This document shows positions 1-5,360 of a stretch of 6,582 bases of DNA, piece by piece; position 1 is the stretch's first letter, and every line of letters starts with the position of its first letter. The stretch covers positions 1 to 6,582 of the forward strand of contig JAIEDJ010000294.1 in the NCBI GenBank assembly GCA_029068025.1. The letters run 5' to 3'. This DNA is from Oscillospiraceae bacterium. GTDB taxonomy: Bacteria > Bacillota > Clostridia > Oscillospirales > Ruminococcaceae. The notes beneath the pieces are model-generated. The model made no database searches. It saw only the letters and a program-made list of their open reading frames with translations, and was not told where the DNA came from. The translations under genes were made by a program, and so were the position numbers.

Positions 1-7
1 AGATGTG

Positions 8-157
8 TATAACCAGACAGATACTAGAGTATTTTTATGGGTGGCTTTATGACCCAAATACACACGTGGAAACAGCTTCCCCGTCGGTGCGCTTCTGGCG
101 TTTGGGGCGGTGGTTTTCCGCGGAGGAAATTTTAACCCAAAACAGGAGGAAAACATT
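8..157 (+). promoter_or_regulatory. rpsB leader with possible -10 box and small hairpins
   Basis: This is the untranslated stretch before rpsB. A possible sigma-A -10 box, TATAAC, lies at 8-13. Its -35 box would fall outside the window, so the promoter is only suggested. Inside the leader I can pair TGGGT (38-42) with ACCCA (52-56), CCCC (79-82) with GGGG (104-107) around an inner CGC (90-92)/GCG (98-100), and TTTCC (115-119) with GGAAA (125-129). The last hairpin folds up a second, decoy-like GGAGG at 122-126. The true ribosome binding site, AGGAGGA at 144-150, remains outside it. Ribosomal protein operons often have leader RNAs that bind their own product, so autoregulation by S2 is a reasonable inference, but I do not recognise a described S2-binding motif here. 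Confidence 0.35.
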
Positions 158-886
158 ATGGCAGTAGTATCTATGAAGCAGCTTCTGGAGGCAGGCGTTC
201 ACTTCGGACACCAGACCAGACGCTGGAACCCGAAAATGGCACCGTATATCTTCACCGAGAGAAACGGTATCTACATCATCGACCTGCAGAAGACTGTTAA
301 GAAGCTGAACGAGGCTTACAACTTTGTTCACGAGACAGCGGCAAACGGCGGAGAGATCCTTTTTGTCGGCACCAAGAAGCAGGCTGCGGATTCCATCAAG
401 GAAGAGGCTGTCCGCGCGGGCGCTCACTATGTAAACGCAAGATGGCTGGGCGGTATGATGACCAACTTCAAGACCATTCAGAGAAGAATCGCGCGTCTTG
501 AGCAGCTCCACAAGATGGAGACAGACGGAACATTCGACCTGCTCCCCAAGAAGGAAGTTATCAAGCTCAATCTCGAGATCGAGAAGCTCGAAAAGTTCCT
601 CGGCGGTATCAAGAATATGAAGAAGCTCCCCGGCGCGCTGTTCGTTGTTGACCCGCGCAAGGAGAAGATCGCTGTTGCAGAGGCAAAGAAGCTCGGTATC
701 CCCGTTGTTGCTATCGTTGATACCAACTGCGATCCCGATGAGATCGACTACGTTATCCCCGGAAACGATGACGCTATCCGCGCTGTTAAGCTGATCGCGG
801 GCGCTATGGCTGACGCTGTTATTTCCGCAAATCAGGGCAGTGCCGACGCGGCTGCAGAGGCTGCTCCCGCAGAGGACGCGGAGTAA
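158..886 (+). CDS. rpsB: 30S ribosomal protein S2
   Basis: Ribosomal protein S2, 242 residues, sits on the back of the 30S subunit near the mRNA exit, where it is needed for S1 or S1-like binding and for initiation. The N-terminal signature is clear (GVHFGHQTRRWNPKM, residues 13-27), as is the second S2 signature (PGALFVVDP at 158-166 leading to AIVDTNCDP at 185-193). A central helical hairpin rich in K and E (about residues 105-150) matches the coiled-coil insertion of bacterial S2. The tail from about 229 is Ala/Glu-rich and probably disordered. The ATG at 158 is chosen because AGGAGGA at 144-150 lies 7 nt upstream; the frame stays open to a GTG at 110, but that start has no binding site and would add residues absent from the family. 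Length is normal. It is followed by tsf, as in most bacteria. Confidence 0.97.
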   Translation: MAVVSMKQLLEAGVHFGHQTRRWNPKMAPYIFTERNGIYIIDLQKTVKKLNEAYNFVHETAANGGEILFVGTKKQAADSIKEEAVRAGAHYVNARWLGGMMTNFKTIQRRIARLEQLHKMETDGTFDLLPKKEVIKLNLEIEKLEKFLGGIKNMKKLPGALFVVDPRKEKIAVAEAKKLGIPVVAIVDTNCDPDEIDYVIPGNDDAIRAVKLIAGAMADAVISANQGSADAAAEAAPAEDAE

Positions 887-914
887 TTTGTAAATTTCAA
901 AGCCCGATGGGAGT

Positions 915-947
915 GCGAAAGTGATTTTTCGCCGACCGTTGAGCGGT
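915..947 (+). promoter_or_regulatory. weak paired hairpins in the rpsB-tsf gap
   Basis: The 82-nt gap between rpsB and tsf contains two small inverted repeats in a row: GCGAAA (915-920) with TTTCGC (927-932), and ACCG (935-938) with CGGT (944-947), the latter followed by TTTT then an A-rich stretch. The stems are only 6 and 4 bp, so a strong terminator is unlikely. They could act as a weak attenuator or a processing site that sets the ratio of S2 to EF-Ts. The tsf binding site (AAAGGAG, 955-961) lies just downstream and is not sequestered. This may be chance. Confidence 0.25.
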
Positions 948-968
948 TTTAAATAAAGGAGAATTAAC

Positions 969-1874
969 ATGGCTAATGTAACTGCACAGGACGTTAAAGA
1001 ACTTCGCGATATGACAGGCTGCGGCATGATGGACTGCAAGAGAGCGCTTGTCCAGGCTGACGGCAACCGCGACGAGGCTGTTAAGATCCTGCGTGAGATG
1101 GGTCTTGCTAAGTCCGCTAAGAAGGCGGGAAGAATCGCTGCCGAGGGCGTTGTTAAGACCAAGGTAAAGGGCAACATCGGCGTTATCGTTGAGATCAACT
1201 GTGAGACCGACTTCTGCGGCAAGTCCGACAAGTTTTTGGAGTTGGTTGAGATCATCGCCGACACTATCCTTGACAACAATGCTGCAGATCCCGAGGCGCT
1301 GGCTAGCTGCAAGGCTTCCGGTACCGAGCAGACCGTTGCTGAGCTTCTCACCGAGAAGATCGCTACTATCGGCGAGAACATCAAGATCCGCCGCTTTGTA
1401 AAGATGGATGGTGTTCTGACCGGATATATGCACGACGGCGGCCGTCTGGGCACGCTGCTGCGTATCACCACAGACAAGCCCGATGACGCGGAGGTTCAGA
1501 CCTGCGCAAAGAACGTCGCGCTTCAGATCACCGCTATGAACGCTCAATATATCTGCAAGGACTGTGTTCCCGCGGAAGTTATCGCAAACGAGAAGGAAGT
1601 TCAGACCAAGCTGGTTGAGCAGGAGGGCAAGCCTGCGAACGTTGCGGAGAAGATCGTTGAGGGTCGTCTGCGCAAGTTCTATGAGGAAGTTTGCCTGATG
1701 GATCAGAAGTACTTCAAGGACGATTCCATGAGCATTGCGAAGTATATCGAGAGCGTTGCTAAGGCTCAGGGATGCACACTCAAGGTTGAGGAGTTCGTTC
1801 GCTATGAGCGCGGCGAGGGTATCGAGAAGAAGGAAGAGAACTTCGCTGACGAAGTTGCTTCCATGATCAAGTAA
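969..1874 (+). CDS. tsf: elongation factor Ts
   Basis: EF-Ts is the nucleotide exchange factor that releases GDP from EF-Tu so that it can be reloaded with GTP. The 301-residue length fits the family. Residues 1-55 form the UBA-like N-terminal domain with the first signature (LRDMTGCGMMDCKRAL, 12-27). The EF-Tu contact motif ETDF is at 79-82 within EINCETDFCGK. The C-terminal module ends in FVRYERGEGIEKK, typical for the family. Two small oddities: the family usually has TGAG at the first motif and TDFVA at the second, whereas this protein has TGCG and TDFCG, which place cysteines at 18 and 83. The invariant T, D and F are kept, so it should be active. Start: ATG at 969 with AAAGGAG (955-961) 7 nt upstream. 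pyrH and frr, the usual next genes in many Firmicutes, are absent here. Confidence 0.97.
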   Translation: MANVTAQDVKELRDMTGCGMMDCKRALVQADGNRDEAVKILREMGLAKSAKKAGRIAAEGVVKTKVKGNIGVIVEINCETDFCGKSDKFLELVEIIADTILDNNAADPEALASCKASGTEQTVAELLTEKIATIGENIKIRRFVKMDGVLTGYMHDGGRLGTLLRITTDKPDDAEVQTCAKNVALQITAMNAQYICKDCVPAEVIANEKEVQTKLVEQEGKPANVAEKIVEGRLRKFYEEVCLMDQKYFKDDSMSIAKYIESVAKAQGCTLKVEEFVRYERGEGIEKKEENFADEVASMIK

Positions 1875-1889
1875 TTTCATATGATTTAC

Positions 1890-1920
1890 GAACGCCGCGC
1901 AAGCAATTTGTGCGGCGTTC
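1890..1920 (+). other. strong 13-bp hairpin after tsf, without a T-run
   Basis: GAACGCCGCGCAA (1890-1902) pairs with TTGTGCGGCGTTC (1908-1920) around the five-base loop GCAAT, with a single G-U pair. It begins 15 nt after the tsf stop codon. It lacks a run of T on either side (CGGTTTGCAG follows; on the other strand CGTAAATCAT follows), so it is not a classical terminator. It may protect the 3' end of the tsf mRNA from exonucleases or be one arm of the larger repeat. Confidence 0.65.
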
Positions 1921-1980
1921 CGGTTTGCAGAAAAAGTTATTTTAGCCAAGAGCCGCATGCCAAACTTGAGCACAAGCGCC

Positions 1981-2033
1981 CAAGCTAAGATCAACAGCAT
2001 ATCGTCAACGTTATGAAACAAGCCAAGATCAAC
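1981..2033 (+). repeat. short direct repeat inside the inverted repeat
   Basis: CAAGCTAAGATCAAC (1981-1995) recurs as CAAGCCAAGATCAAC (2019-2033), 14 of 15 bases identical, with a 38-bp period. A partial third copy may be AGCCAAGAGCC at 1944-1954. The repeat lies in the loop of the nested inverted repeat. Its role is unknown. Confidence 0.5.
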
Positions 2034-2058
2034 TTTTTAAAGGTTTATCTGCAAGCCG

Positions 2059-2094
2059 GAACGCCGCACAACGTTTTGCGCGGCGTTCTTTTTT
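2059..2094 (+). terminator. Rho-independent terminator of rpsB-tsf
   Basis: GAACGCCGCACAA (2059-2071) pairs with TTGCGCGGCGTTC (2076-2088) around the loop CGTT, with one A-C mismatch (2068/2079), and is followed directly by TTTTTT (2089-2094). This is the classic intrinsic terminator form on the + strand and ends the rpsB-tsf transcript about 220 nt after the tsf stop codon. The last T residues overlap the spoIIID stop codon on the other strand, so the two transcription units converge here. On the minus strand the hairpin is not followed by a T-run, so it is not clearly bidirectional. Confidence 0.8.
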
Positions 2095-2371
2095 ATGTAC
2101 AAAATTGTTTTTTCGACAGCTCCTGATATTTGCGCTTTGTCGCTTCTCCGCCGCGGATATGCCGCTCCTGCTTGTTCTTGTCAAGTACAGTCTTTACCTC
2201 CTCGTACAGCGCTTTATTTGCTTTCTCGAGCTTGGTGGTGATATCCTGGTGAACGGTGCTTTTGCTTATCCCGAACTGCTGTGCAGCGGATCTTACTGTC
2301 GCGTTATTTTCAACAATATATTTTCCGAGTATTACGCATCTTTCCTGATTACCTTCGCAGCATGGTTTCAA
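2093..2371 (-). CDS. spoIIID: SpoIIID, sporulation transcription regulator
   Basis: SpoIIID is a small DNA-binding protein of the mother cell that, after sigma-E becomes active, turns many sigma-E genes up or down and prepares for sigma-K. The 92-residue product shows the family pattern: GKYIVE near 16-21, a helix-turn-helix with FGISKSTVHQDI (33-44), and the basic C-terminal signature RHIRGGEATKRKY (70-82) that makes the second DNA contact in SpoIIID. The LPxINP segment found after the helix-turn-helix in Bacillus SpoIIID is replaced by a charged KLEKANKAL, and the N-terminus has an unusual CC pair at residues 4-5. The start is TTG at 2371, chosen because GAGGGGGG (2387-2380) lies 8 nt upstream and no in-frame ATG lies near it. 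A sigma-E-type promoter lies just upstream. It is isolated: no other sporulation gene is visible, and it converges on tsf. Confidence 0.93.
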   Translation of the reverse strand: MKPCCEGNQERCVILGKYIVENNATVRSAAQQFGISKSTVHQDITTKLEKANKALYEEVKTVLDKNKQERHIRGGEATKRKYQELSKKQFCT

Positions 2372-2403
2372 AGATTATTCCCCCCTCACGTAAACTACAA
2401 TAA

Positions 2404-2432
2404 ATAGTATGTTTACAGGCTGCGATTTATGA
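2404..2432 (-). promoter_or_regulatory. sigma-E-type promoter of spoIIID
   Basis: On the minus strand TCATAAA (2432-2426) and CATACTAT (2411-2404) are separated by 14 bp. The Bacillus sigma-E consensus is roughly KMATATT, 14-15 bp, CATACAHT, so the -10 box matches 7 of 8 positions and the -35 box 5 of 7. Transcription would start near 2397, leaving a leader of about 26 nt that just contains the ribosome binding site. Bacillus spoIIID is known to be transcribed by sigma-E, which supports this reading. Confidence 0.7.
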
Positions 2433-2434
2433 TT

Positions 2435-2444
2435 CCGGACAAAT
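2435..2444 (+). promoter_or_regulatory. possible SpoIIID binding site
   Basis: CCGGACAAAT matches 8 of 10 positions of the SpoIIID consensus described in Bacillus (WWRRACARNY), with the core GGACAA intact. It touches the upstream edge of the sigma-E -35 box and lies 23 bp before the divergent sigma-A -35 box. SpoIIID is known to act on its own gene in Bacillus. Sites of this looseness occur often by chance. Confidence 0.25.
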
Positions 2445-2467
2445 TTGCTGAAAATAAAAATCATTGC

Positions 2468-2496
2468 TTGACTTTGGCGTTAAAATGTCGTATAAT
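2468..2496 (+). promoter_or_regulatory. sigma-A promoter for the rightward gene run
   Basis: TTGACT (2468-2473) and TATAAT (2491-2496) are separated by 17 bp, which is one base from the ideal vegetative promoter. Transcription would begin near 2503. This places the GTG at 2535 about 32 nt into the transcript with a suitable binding site, whereas a TTG at 2514 would lie only about 11 nt in with none. It is the only strong promoter seen for the six genes that follow. Confidence 0.85.
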
Positions 2497-2534
2497 ATAA
2501 TTGGATATTTGTTTTGTGTTATGGGGTGTTCGCT

Positions 2535-2972
2535 GTGGTATGGCTTACCGATATTTCAAACCGGGAATATATAAGGCTTCGGGCGTTTGCAGACAAGTCG
2601 GAGATGACCGTGATCACGTTTGAACCCCTTAAAATGAACGACACGTCAGATTGGGATCCGCAGTGGGAAGAATGGAACTGCTATTATGAGCCGCTGATGA
2701 TCCCGTTGAGTGATTTTAAGCGACTGTTGAGTGGGTATTTTAACAAGATCTATCCGACCCGGGACGCTATTGACGGTACGCCCGAGAAATACTTTGACGT
2801 TTGTTCTCCTAACTGGATAGGCGAAAAGGACTGGCGGATAATTATTTCCGCAATTCAAGCGGATCTGGAGAGCTTTTCGGGAACTGAAAGAAAGTTTTAT
2901 GAAAGCTTTCTCGATTGGCTTGACGAGGCGCTTAAGCATACGAGCATTATCGTGGCGGAGGGGAACTTATGA
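2535..2972 (+). CDS. uncharacterised soluble protein
   Basis: I do not recognise this protein. It has 145 residues from the GTG at 2535, is acidic and rich in tryptophan and aromatics, and has no signal peptide or membrane segment. Notable stretches are DWDPQWEEW (39-47), YFDVCSPNWIGEKDW (86-100) and a helical C-terminal part with FYESFLDWLDEALKH. Its small acidic single-domain form recalls immunity proteins of toxin systems, but this is a weak resemblance and no toxin is adjacent. Start choice: GGGGTG (2523-2528) pairs well with the 16S tail 6 nt before GTG 2535. The frame also allows GTG 2526 or TTG 2514 (152 residues), both without a binding site. It is the first gene after the sigma-A promoter, and its stop overlaps the next start by 4 bp (ATGA), suggesting translational coupling. 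Confidence 0.8.
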   Translation: MVWLTDISNREYIRLRAFADKSEMTVITFEPLKMNDTSDWDPQWEEWNCYYEPLMIPLSDFKRLLSGYFNKIYPTRDAIDGTPEKYFDVCSPNWIGEKDWRIIISAIQADLESFSGTERKFYESFLDWLDEALKHTSIIVAEGNL

Positions 2973-3346
2973 CGGAGCTTATCACGCTGTGCGGGGACGA
3001 CTGCCTGAAATGTCCGCGCTATAACGCCAAGACCGATGAGGAGCTGTCCGCCGTCGCGGAGCTGTGGTATAGGATCGGCTGGCGGGAGAGCGTTCTTCCC
3101 GCGGCGGAGATGAGGTGCGGCGGCTGTTCTCCCGAAAAGATGTGTACATACGGCTTGGTGGAATGTACGGCTTTGCATAATGTTGAAAAGTGCTCCGTAT
3201 GCAGTGAATTTCCGTGCGGCAGGATAGACGGGCTGCTGGAGCGTTCAAAAAGCTATGAGAAGAAGTGCGCCGAGGTTTGTGATGACAGGGAGATGGAGAC
3301 CCTGAAAGCCGCATTTTTTAACAAAGAGGTCAATTTGAGAAAATAA
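2969..3346 (+). CDS. DUF3795 cysteine-rich protein
   Basis: A 125-residue protein of the DUF3795 family, whose function is not known and which is thought to bind metal, probably zinc, through its cysteines. The pattern is typical: CGDDCLKCPRY at 8-18, CGGC at 50-53, then C59, C66, C75-x-x-C78 and FPC at 81-83, with two more cysteines at 100 and 104, giving twelve in all. No signal peptide or membrane segment is visible, so it should be cytosolic. The start ATG overlaps the previous stop (ATGA) and has GGAGGGG (2957-2963) 5 nt upstream. The C-terminal third is charged and helical. The overlap implies it is made in step with the uncharacterised protein before it. Confidence 0.85.
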   Translation: MTELITLCGDDCLKCPRYNAKTDEELSAVAELWYRIGWRESVLPAAEMRCGGCSPEKMCTYGLVECTALHNVEKCSVCSEFPCGRIDGLLERSKSYEKKCAEVCDDREMETLKAAFFNKEVNLRK

Positions 3347-3375
3347 GTATTTTTATATAAATGAGGTTAAAAATA

Positions 3376-4626
3376 ATGTCATTTTTTCATTTTTCGGACA
3401 AGATAATGTCGGCTGCCGATGAGGCTATGGAGCTTTGCAGACCGCAGTTCGCGGAGCTTGACACCTTGTGTGAGTACAACGGAGAGCGCGTGCTCAAGGC
3501 GTTTATTGACAACCGTGTCAGCGAGGTCGATCTCAAGGGTACGACGGGCTACGGCTACGGCGACAGCGGACGGGATAAGCTGGACAAGGTTTTCGCGCAG
3601 ATACTCGGGGCGGAGGACGCTCTTGTCCGTCACAACTTTGTCAACGGCACTCACGCGCTGACTACCGCGCTGTTCGGGGTGCTGAGACCCGGGGATGTGC
3701 TGTTTTCCGTTACGGGAATGCCGTATGATACTTTGCAGGACGTTATTCTGGGGGACGGGTGCGGTTCGCTGCGCGATTTCGGGGTCAATTTTCTGATGAT
3801 CCCGCTGCTCGAGGACGGCACTCCCGACTATGAAAAGATAACGCAGCAGGCGAAGGGCGTGCGCATGGCTTATATACAGCGTTCGCGCGGGTATTCGCTG
3901 CGTCCGTCGCTGGATATTGACACAATAGAAAAGATCATCAAGGCGGTGAGGGCGGCGAATCCCGACTGCGTCGTTATGGTGGACAACTGCTACGGCGAGC
4001 TTGTGGAGGAACGCGAGCCGCTTGACGTGGGCGCGGATCTTATCGCGGGAAGTCTTATCAAGAATCTCGGCGGCGGTATCGCGCAGACGGGCGGCTACAT
4101 AGCGGGACGCGCTGATCTCGTGGAGCAGTGCAGCTATCGGCTCACCTGCCCGGGAGCGGGCAGGGAGGTCGGGTGTTCGCTGGATCAGCTTCGCGGAATG
4201 TATCTCGGGCTGTTCCACGCGCCCGAGGCGGTATGCGCGGCGCTGAAGACCTCGGTGTTCGCGGCGGCGTTCTTTGAAAGACTTGGGTTCGAGGCGTTCC
4301 CGAAGTATAACGAGAAGCGCACGGACATCATCGCGGCGCTTAAGCTAGGAAGTCCCGAAAAGCTGATCGCGTTCTGCGAGGGTATACAGAGCGGTTCCCC
4401 CGTGGACAGCTTTGCCGCTCCCGAGCCGTGGGATATGCCGGGGTATGACAGCAAGGTCATTATGGCGGCGGGGGCGTTCACTATGGGCGCGTCGATAGAG
4501 CTTTCGGCGGACGCGCCGCTCAGAGAGCCGTATGCGGTGTGGCTCCAGGGCGGACTGACATTCCCGACCGGAAAGACCGGGATAATGCTGGCGGCGGAGA
4601 GCATAGCGAAGAAAGGTCTTTTATGA
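3376..4626 (+). CDS. methionine gamma-lyase / aluminium resistance family protein (PLP enzyme)
   Basis: A fold-type I pyridoxal-phosphate protein of the family annotated as methionine gamma-lyase-like or aluminium resistance protein, common in Firmicutes. The best guess for its chemistry is C-S bond cleavage of a cysteine- or methionine-like amino acid; the true substrate is not established. In the 416 residues, TGYGYGDSGRD (57-67) and HNFVNGTHAL (86-95) form the active-site and phosphate-binding region, VDNCYGE (202-208) carries D203 that would hold the pyridine nitrogen, and SLIKNLGGG (226-234) carries K229, the likely Schiff-base lysine. All key residues are present and the length is normal. 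Start: ATG 3376 is preferred, because GAGG at 3363-3366 lies 9 nt before it; the in-frame ATG at 3361 has no binding site and itself contains that motif. Its stop overlaps the next start (ATGA). Confidence 0.9.
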   Translation: MSFFHFSDKIMSAADEAMELCRPQFAELDTLCEYNGERVLKAFIDNRVSEVDLKGTTGYGYGDSGRDKLDKVFAQILGAEDALVRHNFVNGTHALTTALFGVLRPGDVLFSVTGMPYDTLQDVILGDGCGSLRDFGVNFLMIPLLEDGTPDYEKITQQAKGVRMAYIQRSRGYSLRPSLDIDTIEKIIKAVRAANPDCVVMVDNCYGELVEEREPLDVGADLIAGSLIKNLGGGIAQTGGYIAGRADLVEQCSYRLTCPGAGREVGCSLDQLRGMYLGLFHAPEAVCAALKTSVFAAAFFERLGFEAFPKYNEKRTDIIAALKLGSPEKLIAFCEGIQSGSPVDSFAAPEPWDMPGYDSKVIMAAGAFTMGASIELSADAPLREPYAVWLQGGLTFPTGKTGIMLAAESIAKKGLL

Positions 4627-5360
4627 GCAGTATTAAAAAAACTATATACATAATTTCGGCAGTGTGCCTGGTGTTTATGTTCGCGTTCTACAAGCTGTTT
4701 GTGGATAATCGTAATGATGTTTGCTTGTTTATGGGAATATTGTTTATGACGGCGGCTTATCATCTGATAGTAAGGCTGGTGATCGGGACGTTTGGCGACG
4801 CGGCGCTGGAGAAGGGCATTGATCCGGACAATCACTGGTTTGCCGACAGCAATGCGGAGCAGTCTGTTTACCGCGCTATCGGGGTGAAGTCATGGAAGAA
4901 CAAGCTGCCTGCGCCCGAACCGTGGAAATTCTCCGTAAAAAGGCGCAGTCTTGAGGATATTGTCGCGGAATCCTGCCGCACCGAGGTCGTTCACGAGGCG
5001 GGTGTGATCGCAAGTCTCCTTTCTGTTCTGCTTACGGTTCCGTTTGGGTATTTGTGGTTTTTTATTTTGACAGCAGTACTCGGGGGGATCTTCGATCTGG
5101 TGTTTATTATAGTTCAGCGCTATAATCGTCCGAGGCTTATGCGAACCGCCGCGAAGAAAAGAATGTTATTCTTTGAAAAGCTGGAATATGACAACGCCTT
5201 TGCGGAATTTGAAGGCGCGGACGATGAAGCTGCCAATAACGAATCCGCGGACAATGAAGACGAGCCGCAGACTTTTGCACAAGATCTCCCGGATCCCAAA
5301 TCCTCACAGGATCCCCAAGAACCCGAAAATCCCGATATCCCGGAGGAAGATGATATATGA
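4623..5360 (+). CDS. CrtO-like membrane acyltransferase family protein with acidic tail
   Basis: A 245-residue membrane protein. Hydrophobic segments are seen at about 7-27, 33-55 and 128-164 (long enough for two passes). Between them is a soluble part with GVKSWKNKLPAP (87-98) and EVVHE (121-125), and the last hydrophobic stretch ends in QRYNRPRL (165-172). The W-K-x-K-x-P, acidic-plus-histidine and QRYNRPRL arrangement recalls the glycosyl-4,4'-diaponeurosporenoate acyltransferase (CrtO) family of staphylococcal carotenoid synthesis. Related proteins occur in Clostridia without carotenoid genes, and none are present here, so the substrate is unknown. From about 200 the protein is an Asp/Glu/Pro/Asn-rich tail, probably disordered. 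Start: ATG 4623 with AAAGG (4612-4615) 7 nt upstream, overlapping the previous stop; the frame continues upstream inside the PLP gene but without support. Function is inferred from motifs only. Confidence 0.75.
   Translation: MSSIKKTIYIISAVCLVFMFAFYKLFVDNRNDVCLFMGILFMTAAYHLIVRLVIGTFGDAALEKGIDPDNHWFADSNAEQSVYRAIGVKSWKNKLPAPEPWKFSVKRRSLEDIVAESCRTEVVHEAGVIASLLSVLLTVPFGYLWFFILTAVLGGIFDLVFIIVQRYNRPRLMRTAAKKRMLFFEKLEYDNAFAEFEGADDEAANNESADNEDEPQTFAQDLPDPKSSQDPQEPENPDIPEEDDI

Larger units (their letters stand above)
1890..2088. repeat. nested inverted repeat of about 200 bp, MITE-like or switch-like
   Basis: The two ends of this stretch are reverse complements of each other, and each end is also a hairpin. 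Left end: 1890-1902 and 1908-1920 with CGGTTTGCAG after it (1921-1930). Right end: CTGCAAGCCG (2049-2058) followed by 2059-2071 and 2076-2088. Pairing 1890-1902 with 2076-2088 is perfect over 13 bp, and 1908-1930 pairs with 2049-2071 over 23 bp with one G-U. AAAAAGTT (1931-1938) also pairs with AACTTTTT (2031-2038), after a 10-nt insertion, 2039-2048, on the right. The middle (1939-2030) has no convincing gene. I found no transposase and no clear target-site duplication. It could be a small non-autonomous element, a duplicated and inverted terminator, or a structured 3' region of the rpsB-tsf transcript. Confidence 0.7.

Noticed and set aside
21..36. ATAC/GTAT hairpin followed by TTTT, as terminator of an upstream gene
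   Set aside because: Only 4 A/T-rich pairs, too weak to call.
110..157. N-terminal extension of S2 from a GTG
   Set aside because: No ribosome binding site before 110, while 158 has an ideal one and gives the normal S2 N-terminus.
47..1477. Long open frame of 476 codons on the minus strand across rpsB and tsf
   Set aside because: It lies opposite two certain genes, has low-complexity Leu/Ser-rich sequence with no family features, and spans an intergenic gap. It is a codon-bias shadow.
1957..2016. Small open frames in the loop of the inverted repeat (ATG at 1957, also ATG at 2013)
   Set aside because: 19 and 36 codons, no ribosome binding site before either, and the second runs through the terminator.
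897..2021. Open frame of 374 codons on the minus strand over tsf
   Set aside because: Antisense of EF-Ts, Leu-rich and without a recognisable domain or ribosome binding site.
2105..2407. Open frame of 100 codons on the + strand opposite spoIIID
   Set aside because: Lies antisense to a clear SpoIIID with its own binding site and promoter; the product is only incidentally hydrophobic.
2521..2574. Short upstream frame (ATG at 2521, 17 codons) overlapping the unknown gene
   Set aside because: No ribosome binding site before this ATG; the GGGG next to it fits better as the binding site for GTG 2535.
3379..4218. Open frame of 279 codons on the minus strand within the PLP enzyme gene
   Set aside because: Opposite a gene with all active-site motifs; the translation shows no family features.
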